In this document: positions 1-11,420 of the stretch, in pieces
Position numbering within the stretch: the stretch's first letter is position 1
Layout of the letters: the number at the start of each line of letters is the position of its first letter
Assembly (NCBI GenBank): GCA_022827885.1
Contig: JAJEIP010000062.1
Location: 1-64,000 of the forward strand
Direction: 5' to 3'
Source: Candidatus Poribacteria bacterium
Lineage (GTDB): Bacteria; Poribacteria; WGA-4E; WGA-3G
DNA: 64,000 nt
The notes under the pieces: generated by a model
Database searches by the model: none
Seen by the model: only the letters and a program-made list of their open reading frames with translations
Told to the model about the DNA's origin: nothing
Program-made: the position numbers and the translations under genes

Positions 1-279
1 ACTCTCTGAAAATTCATAATGTAGAGTGGCAGCCTGCTCAATCTGGGGTGTGTTCACTTTAATACTTAAGCGACGACATATCTCAAGTATATTGTCTTCA
101 ACGGCATAATAGCCGCCTGCGGATTTATCATTGATTGTTTCCAGCATGACTCGCCGGAATTTTGGGTATGGAATATCGAGGGCTTTTGCCATCTGAACTT
201 GAACTTGGTCGTACGCTTGACTACTGAAATTGTCAACCAGTGTACCATACAGATCAAATACAACGGCTTTGTAAGGCAT
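1..279 (-). CDS. HAD-family hydrolase, 3' part cut by window edge
   Basis: This 93-codon fragment is not in the ORF track because it runs off the left edge. The ATG at 279 follows an AAAAGGAG Shine-Dalgarno. The N-terminus reads MPYKAVVFDLYGTLVDNF, which is the haloacid-dehalogenase motif I (DxxGT with the nucleophilic Asp), followed by a helical cap-like segment. HAD proteins of this type are usually phosphatases or dehalogenases; the substrate cannot be told from the fragment. The overlapping 83-aa ORF 66..317 is a frame shadow. Confidence 0.8.
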   Translation of the reverse strand, partial: MPYKAVVFDLYGTLVDNFSSQAYDQVQVQMAKALDIPYPKFRRVMLETINDKSAGGYYAVEDNILEICRRLSIKVNTPQIEQAATLHYEFSES

Positions 280-519
280 TTTGCTCCTTTTATGCTAAGA
301 AGACAACAGATAAACAAAACCGGATATTCCTTACGGAGGAAACCCGGTCAGACCATCATTGTGTTAATTGCCCCTTGTTCGCATTAATTCTTCTTATTCA
401 ACAGAATCTGCAAGTATAATTACAGTTAACCCATGCATTTCCAGTTTCTTCAGATTCTTGGTGTTGGTAAAACACATCTGACCAAAGGGTATCCAACAAA
501 TCTCGACTATGGAATTGTT

Positions 520-1101
520 CTATCGGTTTTCATACACAGCAATATCGGCTTCATACTGCAAGGTCCAACCGATTTCATCGAGTCCGTTCAGGAGGCAGTA
601 TTTCTCAAAATCGCCGATTTCAAAGTTATGTGCGGTGCCATCAGCGCAGATCACCGATTGCTGCTCCAAGTCTATCATCAGTTGGTAGCCTTCAGTGTCA
701 CGTGCTTCTTGACTGAGTGATGTGATAACATCCGCAGGCAAGGCTATCGGGAGAATACCGTTCTTGTAGCAATTGTTGCGAAAAATATCAGCAAATGAGG
801 GCGCGAGAATCGCTTTGAAACCGTACTGCTGGAGTGCCCACGGCGCGTGTTCGCGGGAGCTCCCACAACCGAAGTTCACGCCTGCAATGAGGATACTTGC
901 CCCCGCGTAGCGTGGGAGGTTTAACACGAACTCTGGGTTCGGATCACCATTCTCCAAGTAACGCCAATCGTAAAAGAGAAATTCACCGAACCCGGTCCGT
1001 TCAATCCGTTTCAGGAATTGCTTCGGGATAATTTGGTCGGTATCAACATTAATTCGATCAAGTGGAACAACACGTCCTACGTGTTCTTTGAATGCATCCA
1101 T
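520..1101 (-). CDS. leuD: 3-isopropylmalate dehydratase small subunit
   Basis: LeuD is the swivel-domain subunit of isopropylmalate isomerase, which converts 2- to 3-isopropylmalate in leucine biosynthesis. At 193 aa it has normal length. The conserved segment [13 protein letters not shown] is present near residue 75, and the N-terminal [19 protein letters not shown] is typical of the family. It lies 25 bp downstream of leuC on the same strand, so the two subunits are presumably co-translated. No leuA or leuB is visible nearby. Confidence 0.95.
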   Translation of the reverse strand: MDAFKEHVGRVVPLDRINVDTDQIIPKQFLKRIERTGFGEFLFYDWRYLENGDPNPEFVLNLPRYAGASILIAGVNFGCGSSREHAPWALQQYGFKAILAPSFADIFRNNCYKNGILPIALPADVITSLSQEARDTEGYQLMIDLEQQSVICADGTAHNFEIGDFEKYCLLNGLDEIGWTLQYEADIAVYENR

Positions 1102-1126
1102 TTTTTCTATTTCCTTATTTTTTAAT

Positions 1127-2527
1127 CTATTGAAACTGTCGGATGTCCACGAAACGACCTGTTACCGCAGTCGCAGCCGCCATCTGCGGGCTGACAAGAT
1201 GCGTGCGTCCGCCTTTGCCCTGTCTGCCTTCAAAATTCCGGTTTGATGTGCTGGCGCAGCGTTGACCCGGCAGCAGCGTATCAGGATTCATGCCGAGACA
1301 CATACTACATCCGGCTTCACGCCACTCAAAACCCGCGGCACGAAAAATCTCGTCAAGCCCTTCCGCCTCCGCCTGACGTTTGACAGCCTGTGAACCCGGA
1401 ACGACCATCGCGCTAACAGTGTCCGCGACTTTTCTACCCTTCGCGACTTCTGCGGCAGCGCGTAAATCACTGATACGGGAGTTGGTGCAACTACCGATGA
1501 ACACTCTATCCACCGGAATATCTGTGATGGGTGTGCCGGGTTTGAGATCCATATACGCTAAGGCGTGTTCGGTAGCAGTCTTTTCGTCGACTGTTGCCAT
1601 GTCTGCGGGGTCCGGCACATGTCCTGTCACATCGGTCACCATCCCCGGGTTTGTGCCCCACGTCACCTGCGGTGCGATTTCCGCAGCATCGAGTTGCAAC
1701 GTCCGATCGTAGGTCGCGTCTTCGTCAGTGGGAAGTTGTTTCCATCCTTCAACCGCAGCGTCAAATGCTTCACCTTTTGGTGCGAAACGTTTACCGGCGA
1801 TGTATTCGTATGTCGTATCATCGGGAGCAATCATACCTGCACGTGCCCCTGCCTCGATCGACATATTGCAAACGGTCATCCGTTCCTCAATGCTGAGGGC
1901 ACGGATAGCGGAACCTGTGTATTCAACGACGGCACCGTTACCACCATCAATACCGATATGTCCGATGATAGCGAGAATAATGTCTTTTGCCGTCACACCG
2001 TAGGGGAGTGTGCCATCAATCCGAATCTCAAAGGTTTCCGACTCCTGCTGCAGGAGACATTGCGTGGCGAGGACATGCTCAATCTCGCTCGTGCCGATGC
2101 CGAAAGCGAGTGCGCCGAGTGCGCCGTGTGTTGAGGTATGGCTGTCACCGCAGACGATGGTTTTGCCTGGCAACGTGATACCGAGTTCGGGTCCGATGAC
2201 ATGCACGATACCTTGTTCAGGACTATCGATGTCATAAAGCGGAATGTCGAACTCACTGCAGTTTTCCGCCAGTGTTTCCATTTGCTTCGCGGCAATCAGA
2301 TCGGTGATGGGCAGCGCTCTGTCCGTGGTCGGGACGTTGTGATCCATCGTGGCGAACGTTAGATCCGGGCGGCGCACCTTCCTATTGTTGAGCCTTAACC
2401 CCTCAAACGCTTGTGGGGATGTGACTTCATGGACGAGGTGCGTGTCAATATAGAGAATCGGCACCTCGTCTGCGGAAGCGCGAACGAGATGCGTCTCCCA
2501 TATTTTTTCATACATCGTTTTTTTCAT
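1127..2527 (-). CDS. leuC: 3-isopropylmalate dehydratase large subunit
   Basis: LeuC is the [4Fe-4S] catalytic subunit that partners LeuD. Cluster-binding cysteines are visible in [12 protein letters not shown] and [11 protein letters not shown], and the aconitase-type [12 protein letters not shown] segment is present. The ORF track starts at 2608, but the ATG at 2527 ([10 protein letters not shown]) has an AGGAAAAGAAG ribosome-binding stretch just upstream. It gives 466 aa, the usual family length, so the 27 extra residues are left out. A pair of hairpins lies upstream (2659-2702). Confidence 0.95.
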   Translation of the reverse strand: MKKTMYEKIWETHLVRASADEVPILYIDTHLVHEVTSPQAFEGLRLNNRKVRRPDLTFATMDHNVPTTDRALPITDLIAAKQMETLAENCSEFDIPLYDIDSPEQGIVHVIGPELGITLPGKTIVCGDSHTSTHGALGALAFGIGTSEIEHVLATQCLLQQESETFEIRIDGTLPYGVTAKDIILAIIGHIGIDGGNGAVVEYTGSAIRALSIEERMTVCNMSIEAGARAGMIAPDDTTYEYIAGKRFAPKGEAFDAAVEGWKQLPTDEDATYDRTLQLDAAEIAPQVTWGTNPGMVTDVTGHVPDPADMATVDEKTATEHALAYMDLKPGTPITDIPVDRVFIGSCTNSRISDLRAAAEVAKGRKVADTVSAMVVPGSQAVKRQAEAEGLDEIFRAAGFEWREAGCSMCLGMNPDTLLPGQRCASTSNRNFEGRQGKGGRTHLVSPQMAAATAVTGRFVDIRQFQ

Positions 2528-2658
2528 AGTCTTCTTTTCCTGTGTTCTATTTGTCCTTATGAAAAATAAAGCGGAATTAATTATACACAATACCGTTTGG
2601 GAATTCAACCGAAATAAAAAACTCCCGTGTCGGGTTGAGCGGTGCGGTTAGGGGATTT

Positions 2659-2702
2659 GGTCTGGGAATAGACCGGATTTAGTCTGGAAATAGACTAAAT
2701 CC
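2659..2702. repeat. Two adjacent related hairpins upstream of leuC
   Basis: Two similar palindromes sit side by side. The first is ggtct-gggaat-agacc (2659-2674). The second is ggatttagtct-ggaaat-agactaaatcc (2675-2702), with an 11-bp perfect stem. The loops are near-identical, so one hairpin looks like a duplicate of the other. They lie between the stop of the solute-binding-protein gene and leuC. No U-tract follows on the minus strand, so a classical terminator is not supported. Confidence 0.7.
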
Positions 2703-2743
2703 ATTCCTTGTATTATATTCCGCACCTACCGGGGTCTGATGGG

Positions 2744-3892
2744 TTACTCAAAAGGTTGCAATGTCCCATCTTTTACTATCAAGATCCGCGGTTCATAAAC
2801 AGCGTCTCCGTCGGCATTAAAAGAGAATGTGCCCAAAATTGTGTCAAGACCTTTGATGCCTGCCAACGCATTTCGGATCGAAATGGCATCGGTGGATTGA
2901 GCGTTCTTAACTGCCTCCGCTAAAATATGGACAGCGGCATACGACGACGCAGCGAAGGCGTTTGGCTCGATACCGTAAATCGCACCATAATTCTGCACAA
3001 AGGCTTGATTTCCGGGTGTATCATCTGAGGGGAGCCACCCGATAAAAGTGATTGTACCCTCCGCGGCGGCACCTGCGGCTTCTACTTCAACATTCGTTAC
3101 TGAGCTAACGATAAAAGGAGCAGATATTCCGAGTTCGTGTGCTTGAATCAATATTCCCGGTTTTTCAGGTGGCAACGCCGAAACGAAGATAGCATCCGGG
3201 TTCAACGCCTTTATCCGAGTTAATTGTGCCGAGAAATCAGTATCACCACTCTGGAAGAGTTCAGTAGTGAGCACCTCAACACCGATCACAGTGAAGGCTT
3301 CCTGCAATGCTTTATCTCGATCTGTGGAGAAGGTATCCGTTTCGTCATATAGCGTAACCACTCGCTGATAACCGAGTTTCGCGTATGTTGCCTGAACGCC
3401 TTTAGGAACGACAACGTCTGTCGTGAGCGGAATCCGAAAAACGAAATCTCCAATTGCACTAAGACCTCGGGCACCTGATGTTGGACTAATTGCCACTACC
3501 TTGTTTTCTTGGGCGATTGGGAAAGCCGCTTCGGTTGCAGTTGAAGACGCGGGTCCGAGAATAACAGATAGACCCGCTTGGTGAATCAGGCTGTTGAAAG
3601 CGTCAACCGCGCCCGCTGGGGTACTGGTGTCATCCTCAATGATGAACTCAAATTTCGTATTGCCAGATTGGGCATTATTGATTTCAGCGAGAGCCAGGTC
3701 AAATCCTTGTTTCATGAGTGCACCTGCCGCAGCCAAGTGCCCTGTTAAGGGCAAAACAACCCCAATGGAAATCTCCTCACCTGTATCTTCCATCTGAGGC
3801 GTAACAGGCTGGACAATTTTCGACACTCGCTCACAGGCAGAAATGCCCACTATCAAGGTGGCAATTGCCACGATAAATACAAATGACTTCAA
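2744..3892 (-). CDS. ABC-transporter solute-binding lipoprotein (LivK-like)
   Basis: This 382-aa protein has a hydrophobic signal peptide ending in a lipobox (LIVGISAC, Cys20), so it is predicted to be lipid-anchored. The mature part matches type I periplasmic-binding proteins of the branched-chain amino-acid/amide family: EISIGVVLPLTGHLAAAG at the N-terminus, the GPASS segment and DAIFVSALPPEKPG. No permease or ATPase genes (LivHMGF) adjoin it, so the ligand and transporter are unknown. It may be a stand-alone receptor. It is followed by leuC-leuD on the same strand. Confidence 0.85.
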   Translation of the reverse strand: MKSFVFIVAIATLIVGISACERVSKIVQPVTPQMEDTGEEISIGVVLPLTGHLAAAGALMKQGFDLALAEINNAQSGNTKFEFIIEDDTSTPAGAVDAFNSLIHQAGLSVILGPASSTATEAAFPIAQENKVVAISPTSGARGLSAIGDFVFRIPLTTDVVVPKGVQATYAKLGYQRVVTLYDETDTFSTDRDKALQEAFTVIGVEVLTTELFQSGDTDFSAQLTRIKALNPDAIFVSALPPEKPGILIQAHELGISAPFIVSSVTNVEVEAAGAAAEGTITFIGWLPSDDTPGNQAFVQNYGAIYGIEPNAFAASSYAAVHILAEAVKNAQSTDAISIRNALAGIKGLDTILGTFSFNADGDAVYEPRILIVKDGTLQPFE

Positions 3893-3949
3893 TTTAATCT
3901 ATTCCTTTCTTTTAACTGAAAATTGAAAACTGAAAACTGACCATCATCA

Positions 3950-5752
3950 TCAAACCCGCATAACGACGGGAAAGATGAGGGGTGTCCGTTGCATCTGTTT
4001 CGAGAAGAACCGGCGAAGCGCGGCCCGGATCTCGTCTTGGACTGCCTCTATTTCCTCCTTCTGTTCATCGCTTAGGCTCTCAATGACGCTCCGGGTAATT
4101 TCTTTCGCTTCCTCTATCAGCTCTTCAGATTTATCCATATAGACAAACCCGCGCGAGATGATTTCTATCTGTTTTTTAACTTTACCTTGCGATTGGGTCA
4201 GGTGGATTGAAATTTGAGCGTCGTTCTCCGTAGATTCGCCTTCCAACTGCTGCCTGCTCTCTTCCTGACTGTTGGCTGCTGACTCCTGCTCGCCTTCACC
4301 CGTATCGCTGTGCAAAACGACGATTGGGACGACGATACCGTCTTCGGAGAGTTGGATACGATCGCGTAGGACGATATCCTCCAGTTCAAATTCTGGCTTG
4401 CCATCAACAAAGACGCGGCCGGAGCGTCCTTCGCGTCCAAAGACCTCACACGTCTCCGGGGTAAGTAGAATGAGTTCGCCATCTTCAGCGACTTTAATGT
4501 TGTCACTCGCTATACCCACAGACTCAGCAAGTTCAGCATGCCGCATTAGGTTTTGATATTCACCGTGCATCGGCATGAAAAACTTAGGTTGTAAAAGATT
4601 GAGCATTAACTTCAGGTCCTCGCTTGAGCCATGACCTGATACATGAACGTCTGCATTGCGTTCATGGTATATCTTGGCACCGCGTCTGAGCAGATGATTG
4701 ACGACATTCCCGATAGCCTTTTCGTTACCGGGGATAATCCTTGCAGAGATGACGACCGTATCTCCTTGTTCCATCTTTAAAAACGGGTGATTGTCAAGTG
4801 CCATCAATGATAGCGCAGATCGAGGTTCTCCTTGGCTGCCCGTGCTTAAAATTACGAGCTCGTGCGGTTTAAACATGGACGCATCGCGAGCGTCAATGAG
4901 ATAATCCGGATTCACGTTGAGATAACCCAGTTCAGTAGCGGTGCGGATATTGTTGAGCAAGGAACGTCCAGTGACAGCCACAAGCCTCCGATGTATACCT
5001 GCCAAGTCGATGAATTGTTGGATGCGGTGTAGACTCGAAGAAAAGGTACAGAGAAACAACTTCTGCTCAGCCTTCTGAAAGATGGTGTCTACCGTTCCAT
5101 AGATGCTCCGCTCAGAAGGGGTTTGCCCGGGTCGCTCTGCGTTCGTGCTATCGGAAACGAGCAGAAGGACCCCCTCTGTCCCGAGACGTGCCAACGTCTG
5201 AATGTCGCTCAACTTACCATCGACAGGGGTCATGTCAAACTTGAAATCGCCTGTATGAACGATGACACCGACGGGTGTGCGTAGCGCAATTGCTACGGTA
5301 TCTGGAATACTATGTGTAACATGGAGGAATTCGGCTGAAAAATCACCCAACTCAACCGTATCGCCGGGGGCAATCGTATTGAGTTGCGCCTTGCTGAGAA
5401 CATTGTATTCACGTAATCTGCCGCTTGCAATCGCCAAGGTCAGCTGCGTGCCGTAGACCGGCACATCTAACTGTCGTAGAACGTAAAATAAGGCACCGAT
5501 ATGATCCTCATGTCCATGGGTGAGAAGGATCCCGCGAATCTTTTCCTGTCGTTCAACGAGATAATGGATATCCGGTAATATCAGATCGACACCGGGCATA
5601 TCTGCATTCGGTAGCATGAAACCTGTGTCAATGACGATAATGTCATTTTCAGTCTCATACACCATCATGTTAAGCCCAAATTCGCCTAAACCTCCCAATG
5701 GAATGATTGAAACGTTTCCTTCGCTCCGTTCAAATTCAAAATCTTCTGTCAT
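3950..5752 (-). CDS. rnj: Ribonuclease J
   Basis: This is a metallo-beta-lactamase/beta-CASP nuclease for mRNA decay and rRNA processing. The N-terminus carries IPLGGLGEFGLNMM and the metal-binding HGHEDHIGAL motif. HTGDFKFD and SGHGSSEDLKLML (beta-CASP and C-terminal metal motifs) follow. At 600 aa it is longer than the roughly 555 aa usual for RNase J. The excess is a Glu/Gln/Ser-rich low-complexity insert around residues 485-520, just before the C-terminal domain. It lies downstream of leuS, separated by a 10-bp palindrome. Confidence 0.93.
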   Translation of the reverse strand: MTEDFEFERSEGNVSIIPLGGLGEFGLNMMVYETENDIIVIDTGFMLPNADMPGVDLILPDIHYLVERQEKIRGILLTHGHEDHIGALFYVLRQLDVPVYGTQLTLAIASGRLREYNVLSKAQLNTIAPGDTVELGDFSAEFLHVTHSIPDTVAIALRTPVGVIVHTGDFKFDMTPVDGKLSDIQTLARLGTEGVLLLVSDSTNAERPGQTPSERSIYGTVDTIFQKAEQKLFLCTFSSSLHRIQQFIDLAGIHRRLVAVTGRSLLNNIRTATELGYLNVNPDYLIDARDASMFKPHELVILSTGSQGEPRSALSLMALDNHPFLKMEQGDTVVISARIIPGNEKAIGNVVNHLLRRGAKIYHERNADVHVSGHGSSEDLKLMLNLLQPKFFMPMHGEYQNLMRHAELAESVGIASDNIKVAEDGELILLTPETCEVFGREGRSGRVFVDGKPEFELEDIVLRDRIQLSEDGIVVPIVVLHSDTGEGEQESAANSQEESRQQLEGESTENDAQISIHLTQSQGKVKKQIEIISRGFVYMDKSEELIEEAKEITRSVIESLSDEQKEEIEAVQDEIRAALRRFFSKQMQRTPLIFPVVMRV

Positions 5753-5782
5753 ATTTATGCTCTTTTAGGTGCCTCTTGTGAA

Positions 5783-5815
5783 AGGTTGGGTTTCGCTTGC
5801 TGCTCAACCCAACCT
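5783..5815. repeat. Palindromic intergenic element between leuS and rnj
   Basis: The arms aggttgggtt and aacccaacct (10 bp, perfect) flank a 13-nt loop. On the minus strand the element is preceded by cgt, giving a GTAGG start shared with other palindromes in this window. No T-tract follows, so it looks like a dispersed repeat and not a terminator. Confidence 0.65.
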
Positions 5816-5834
5816 ACGTTCTATCTCTCTCAGT

Positions 5835-8390
5835 TTAAACAACAATGTTGATAAGGTTGCGGTTCGACACGACGATAACCTTCCGAATCGGTTTCCCTTC
5901 AATGAACCGTTGAATCCGTTCATCTGCGAGTGCAGCCGCCTCGATCTCTTTGTCGGTCGCATCGGCAGGAAGTTCAAGCCGGTTGCGAAGTTTTCCATTG
6001 ACTTGCGCAATGATCGTCACCGTAGCAGTCGTGAGCACGCCTTCATCGTGTGTGGGCCACTGTGAATGCGCAATAAATCCCGTTTCACCGAGACGATGCC
6101 ATAACTCCTGCGTAATATGGGGAGCATAAGGTGCAAGCAGATGCAGGAACACCTTCAATATCTCCGTAGGTAGCGTTTTTGTCTGTGTCGCAGCGTTAAC
6201 GAAAATCATCATCTGGCTAATCGCCGTATTCATCTTGTCGATGGACTCCGTGTCTTCGGTTACCTGTTTGATGGTTTTATGGAGTTCCCGCCAGAGTTCC
6301 GGTTCCGTTGTGCCAGCAGCGTCGGTTAACTTATCGTTGAGTTCGCCGCTCTCTTCATCAATAACGAGTCGCCAGACACGTTGCAAAAATCGGTAAACCC
6401 CTTCGACCCCGGCATCTTGCCACGGGGTACTCGCTGTGACGGGTCCGATAAACAGGAGGTAGAGACGTATCGCATCGGCGCCGTAATTGTCAATGACATC
6501 ATCCGAGTTAATGACATTAAAACGAGATTTAGACATTTTCTCCACTTGCACGTTAAGTGGCACACCCGAATTTTTCGCTACAGATTCCCCATTCTCCTGT
6601 TCAACTTCGTGGGGATAGTAATATTTGCCCGCATCGTCCTGATACGACTGCGCAAGGATTGTTCCTTGATTCACCAAGCCTTGGAACGGTTCTTTCGTGG
6701 AGACCAACCCACAATCGTAAAGAACCTTATGCCAGAAACGGGCATAGAGTAAATGTAACACCGCGTGTTCTGCACCACCCAAATAAAGATCAACAGGCAT
6801 CCAGTAGCGTTCAAGTTCAGTATCAAAAGGTACCTCGGCGTTGTGTGCATCGAGGAACCGTAGGTAATACCAGCAAGAACCTGCCCATTGCGGCATGATG
6901 TTCGTTTCACGTATCGCGGTTTGTCCGTCAGGGAGTGTCACATTCAACCATTCGGATCCCGCGCGAGCCAGTGGCGGTTTGCCATCCTCTGTCGGCTTAT
7001 ACGCATCAATAGGCGGAAGTTCTAAAGGCAGTTCCGCATCCGGCAGTTGCACAATGGTCCCGTCCTCAAGATGCGCAAGTGGAAACGGTTCACCCCAATA
7101 GCGTTGCCGTGAGAAGAGCCAATCTCGCAAGCGATATTGAACTTGACGTGCCCCTCTATTCTCACTTTCAAGCCACCCAATCATCTTCTCTTTCGCCTCA
7201 GTAACCTGTAACCCGTTTAGGAAATCGGAATTGACGCAAACACCGTCTCCCTCAAAAGCCTCCTCTTCGATCGGTTTTTCACCACCCTTGATGACCTCGA
7301 CGATGGGAATACCGAAAGTTGTGGCGAATTCATGATCGCGTTCATCGTGTCCAGGAACAGCCATAATGGCACCCGTGCCATAAGTCATCAGAACATAATC
7401 CGCAACCCAGATTGGAACAGGTGCGTTGTTGCAAGGGTTGATCGCATAGGCACCCGTAAAGATCCCTGTCTTCTCCGTGGCGAGGTCTGTCCGTTGAAGA
7501 TCGGATTTGTTAATCGCTTCCTTAACATAAGTGTTCACTGCGGAAGCGGCATCAGGGTGCGTTATCTCGGAGACGAGCGGATGTTCGGGGGCGAGGACAC
7601 AGTAGGTTGCCCCAAAGAGCGTATCCGGGCGCGTCGTGAAAACCGTGAACGTGTGATCGCTGTCTTTGATGTCAAAGGTGATGTCTGCCCCTTCTGACTT
7701 ACCGATCCAGTGCCGTTGCATTTCCTTGAGACCATCGGGCCAATCCAATAAGTCGAGGTCGTCCAACAACCGATCCGCGTAGGCAGTAATTCTGAGCATC
7801 CATTGTCGCATGAGGCGGCGCTCAACAGGATCTCCCGTCTCGACATATTTTCCATCTTTTACCTCTTCATTTGAGAGAACAGTGCCTAACGCGGGGCACC
7901 AATTGACGGGGACGTTGGCGAGATATGCCAACCCTTTTTCATAGAGACGGAGGAAAATCCATTGCGTCCATTTATAATATTCGGGGAGAGAGGTGTCAAT
8001 TTCGCGTGACCAGTCGTAAGAGAAACCGAACCGCTGCATCTGATGGCGAAAAGTGGCGGTATTGCGTTGTGTGATGTGTGCCGGATGTTCGTTTTCACGG
8101 ACGGCTGTGCGTTCCGTCGGGAGTCCGAAGGCATCCCAACCCATTGGGTGCATCACGTGATAGCCTTGCATTCGCCGGAAATTTGCAAACACATCGGTAG
8201 GTAGGTAGTTTTTTGAGTGTCCCACGTGAAGTCCAGCACCTGAGGTATAAGGGAACATTCCAAGCACATAGAACTTCGGTTTCTTTGACAAGGTCTCAAT
8301 ATCGTTTGGAACTTTGAATGCTTCTTTTTCTCGCCACACGGCTTGCCAATAGGGTTCTATCTCTGCCGGGGCGTAAGGATGGTTCTCCAT
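5835..8390 (-). CDS. leuS: Leucyl-tRNA synthetase
   Basis: This class I aminoacyl-tRNA synthetase is 851 aa long. The HIGH motif appears as HVGH in [13 protein letters not shown], and KMSKS is intact in [13 protein letters not shown]. The editing domain region includes [15 protein letters not shown] and [14 protein letters not shown]. The gene has its own consensus-like promoter (8442-8470, minus) and an AAGGAG upstream of the ATG. It is divergent from the small gene at 8581. Confidence 0.97.
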   Translation of the reverse strand: MENHPYAPAEIEPYWQAVWREKEAFKVPNDIETLSKKPKFYVLGMFPYTSGAGLHVGHSKNYLPTDVFANFRRMQGYHVMHPMGWDAFGLPTERTAVRENEHPAHITQRNTATFRHQMQRFGFSYDWSREIDTSLPEYYKWTQWIFLRLYEKGLAYLANVPVNWCPALGTVLSNEEVKDGKYVETGDPVERRLMRQWMLRITAYADRLLDDLDLLDWPDGLKEMQRHWIGKSEGADITFDIKDSDHTFTVFTTRPDTLFGATYCVLAPEHPLVSEITHPDAASAVNTYVKEAINKSDLQRTDLATEKTGIFTGAYAINPCNNAPVPIWVADYVLMTYGTGAIMAVPGHDERDHEFATTFGIPIVEVIKGGEKPIEEEAFEGDGVCVNSDFLNGLQVTEAKEKMIGWLESENRGARQVQYRLRDWLFSRQRYWGEPFPLAHLEDGTIVQLPDAELPLELPPIDAYKPTEDGKPPLARAGSEWLNVTLPDGQTAIRETNIMPQWAGSCWYYLRFLDAHNAEVPFDTELERYWMPVDLYLGGAEHAVLHLLYARFWHKVLYDCGLVSTKEPFQGLVNQGTILAQSYQDDAGKYYYPHEVEQENGESVAKNSGVPLNVQVEKMSKSRFNVINSDDVIDNYGADAIRLYLLFIGPVTASTPWQDAGVEGVYRFLQRVWRLVIDEESGELNDKLTDAAGTTEPELWRELHKTIKQVTEDTESIDKMNTAISQMMIFVNAATQTKTLPTEILKVFLHLLAPYAPHITQELWHRLGETGFIAHSQWPTHDEGVLTTATVTIIAQVNGKLRNRLELPADATDKEIEAAALADERIQRFIEGKPIRKVIVVSNRNLINIVV

Positions 8391-8441
8391 TTCGCGTTCG
8401 TCTCCTTTTTCATCCTATTCATAACGGCTTTATGACAATAA

Positions 8442-8470
8442 ATTCTAACATATCCTTGCCGTATTGTCAA
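8442..8470 (-). promoter_or_regulatory. Sigma-70-type promoter of leuS
   Basis: On the minus strand TTGACA (8465-8470), a 17-bp spacer and TAGAAT (8442-8447) precede the leuS ATG at 8390. Only one base differs from consensus. Confidence 0.8.
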
Positions 8471-8514
8471 GCAGGCTTTTCTCAGACATAGAACCCTTCA
8501 ATAGAAAAAATTGT

Positions 8515-8544
8515 TTGACAATAGAGAACGCTGTTTGTTAAAAT
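8515..8544 (+). promoter_or_regulatory. Sigma-70-type promoter of the 8581 gene
   Basis: TTGACA (8515-8520) is separated by 18 bp from TAAAAT (8539-8544). The -10 box abuts the ATG at 8545 used by the ORF track, so that ATG cannot be in the transcript. The true start should be the ATG at 8581. It is divergent from the leuS promoter. Confidence 0.75.
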
Positions 8545-8580
8545 ATGCTCAATTCAAATTTTGTAGAGGTGAAGTGCAAC

Positions 8581-8961
8581 ATGGCGGACCAAAACAATAA
8601 CGAGAGCGCTGTCAAAGCCCAAGAACAAACACAGGCGAAAAGCGGTGTAATCGTCAATGCTGCGCAGATGCAGTCCCTCGATATTAGTGATCGGTTCACT
8701 CGGACGAAAACGGAAACCGGTTGGCACATTAAGTTGGAGGCAGCAGCGCGCGTCACCGTTAACTTCATAACCAGCATGCGAAAGTTTGAAATCACATTAA
8801 TGCAGAACGATATTATTGAACGCGACGGGGACGATCTCATTCTGATCCGGAACCAGCCAGCGGATGCTTACCGTTCCCAAAGGGGTGTACCCTCTTCACC
8901 GCTCGCGCGCGGTAATGAACGCACATTAACTTCTGAACCCACCGAAGGTAGGACAGTGTAG
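8581..8961 (+). CDS. Hypothetical protein, 126 aa
   Basis: I do not recognise this family. The start at 8581 (MADQNNNESAVK) is chosen because the upstream ATG overlaps the -10 box and because GAGGTGAAG lies just before 8581. The first 25 residues are polar and probably disordered. A central region (VTVNFITSMRKFEITLM) could form a small beta-rich fold, and the C-terminus is again low-complexity. There is no signal peptide or membrane segment. It is followed by a zinc-ribbon protein gene on the same strand. Confidence 0.7.
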   Translation: MADQNNNESAVKAQEQTQAKSGVIVNAAQMQSLDISDRFTRTKTETGWHIKLEAAARVTVNFITSMRKFEITLMQNDIIERDGDDLILIRNQPADAYRSQRGVPSSPLARGNERTLTSEPTEGRTV

Positions 8962-9046
8962 TTCCTTTCTGTTATAAAGGTATAGGAGGTGGCAGCCCAT
9001 TTTAGAACGCATCTATCAACTTCTCTCCAGCTTAAAAGGCGGAACG

Positions 9047-9508
9047 ATGATCCCGACAGAAGTGGTACTCAGTCCACAAAGTTACGCGAAACTCGTTTCC
9101 GAACTCGCCAAAAAACTTGGGTCTCAAGGTATATCGCATTTGCAACTCGCACATCATCTCGCCTTGCCAGTCTCCATCCAACAAGAAAATACAGACTTGG
9201 TCGTTCTGAAGGAATTGACCCCTAACCCTTGTCTGATCTGCCACCGTCGGTTGACGTTCCTTCGAGAAACAATAGAACGTTTTGAGAATGATAGTTCCGA
9301 TATGATCCGCTGTCCGATGGGACACCGCTATCCAGGTGTGCTAAAGGTGTATTATCTGAACATTCTCCAACACACTAAGAAAGATGAAACCGAAAAACCG
9401 GTAAAAACATGTCCAGAGTGTAGTGGCAAGAACATTCAGTACTTAGGACCGAAGGTGATGTTTTGTCTCGATTGCGATTGGGATAGCGGGCTGGAGGCAC
9501 GATATTAG
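9047..9508 (+). CDS. Hypothetical zinc-ribbon protein
   Basis: This 153-aa protein of unknown function carries two cysteine clusters. The first is CLICH near residue 63 with a following CPMGH, and the second is a CPEC...CLDC zinc ribbon at the C-terminus. The pattern suggests two structural zinc sites and a nucleic-acid or protein-binding role, which is inference. The ATG at 9047 has an AAGGCGG upstream. However, the frame stays open to an ATT at 8999 that is preceded by a perfect AGGAGGTG, so the protein may be 16 residues longer. Confidence 0.75.
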   Translation: MIPTEVVLSPQSYAKLVSELAKKLGSQGISHLQLAHHLALPVSIQQENTDLVVLKELTPNPCLICHRRLTFLRETIERFENDSSDMIRCPMGHRYPGVLKVYYLNILQHTKKDETEKPVKTCPECSGKNIQYLGPKVMFCLDCDWDSGLEARY

Positions 9509-9515
9509 ATTTTTT

Positions 9516-9535
9516 TAATTTTCCTTGCGGATAAG
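9516..9535 (+). repeat. TTTTAATTTTACCTTGCGG-type dispersed repeat, copy 1
   Basis: taattttccttgcggataag lies 7 nt after the stop of the zinc-ribbon gene. It matches the copies at 15085 (minus), 15926, 19717 (minus) and 30786, with one base missing in the central run. Confidence 0.6.
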
Positions 9536-9572
9536 TGACGGGATTTGGGCATTGACGATTTTTTTTTTGAGG

Positions 9573-9597
9573 TAGGCGCGCTTTGGAAGCGCGCCTA
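9573..9597. repeat. GTAGG-type palindrome downstream of groEL
   Basis: A perfect 11-bp stem (taggcgcgctt / aagcgcgccta) flanks a TGG loop. On the plus strand a T10 tract precedes the stem, and no T-tract follows on either strand. It is therefore not a standard intrinsic terminator for groEL, though it could protect the 3' end of the mRNA. Confidence 0.7.
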
Positions 9598-9610
9598 ACG
9601 ATGAATACGT

Positions 9611-11257
<1,647 letters not shown>

Positions 11258-11270
11258 TCAATTTTAGTGT

Positions 11271-11311
11271 TGTAATATTACACGATCAAAAGTGTTGCGA
11301 TTACGAATCGC
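11271..11311 (-). promoter_or_regulatory. Palindrome and hairpin in the groEL 5' leader
   Basis: Between the promoter and groEL lie a perfect 12-bp palindrome, TGTAATATTACA (11271-11282), and a 6-bp hairpin gcgatt-acg-aatcgc (11297-11311). The palindrome is an operator candidate. It is not the CIRCE element (TTAGCACTC-N9-GAGTGCTAA), which I do not see here. Confidence 0.45.
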
Positions 11312-11318
11312 TGATATA

Positions 11319-11347
11319 ATTATAGCATACACGAGGCATAAAGTCAA
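11319..11347 (-). promoter_or_regulatory. Sigma-70-type promoter of groEL
   Basis: On the minus strand TTGACT (11342-11347), a 17-bp spacer and a perfect TATAAT (11319-11324) lie about 75 bp before the groEL start. It suggests strong housekeeping transcription. Confidence 0.85.
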
Positions 11348-11379
11348 TTTTATTATAGGAGAACGTGCGGATATAAAAA

Positions 11380-11406
11380 TAGGCGAGGTATCAGAAACCT
11401 CGCCTA
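11380..11406 (-). terminator. Intrinsic terminator of the 11421 gene
   Basis: On the minus strand taggcgaggt pairs with acctcgccta (10 bp) around a 7-nt loop and is followed at once by TTTTTAT. It lies 15 bp after the stop of the secreted-protein gene and just upstream of the groEL promoter, so it would separate the two units. The stem also belongs to the GTAGG palindrome family. Confidence 0.75.
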
Positions 11407-11420
11407 CGCGTCAAGTGATT

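Noticed and set aside
1127-2608. Several plus-strand ORFs (1380-2362) opposite leuC
   Set aside because: They are antisense shadows of a well-conserved gene; none has a Shine-Dalgarno or recognisable domain.
9573-9597. Strong palindrome as a groEL terminator
   Set aside because: No T-tract follows the stem on the minus strand; the T-run lies on the wrong side.
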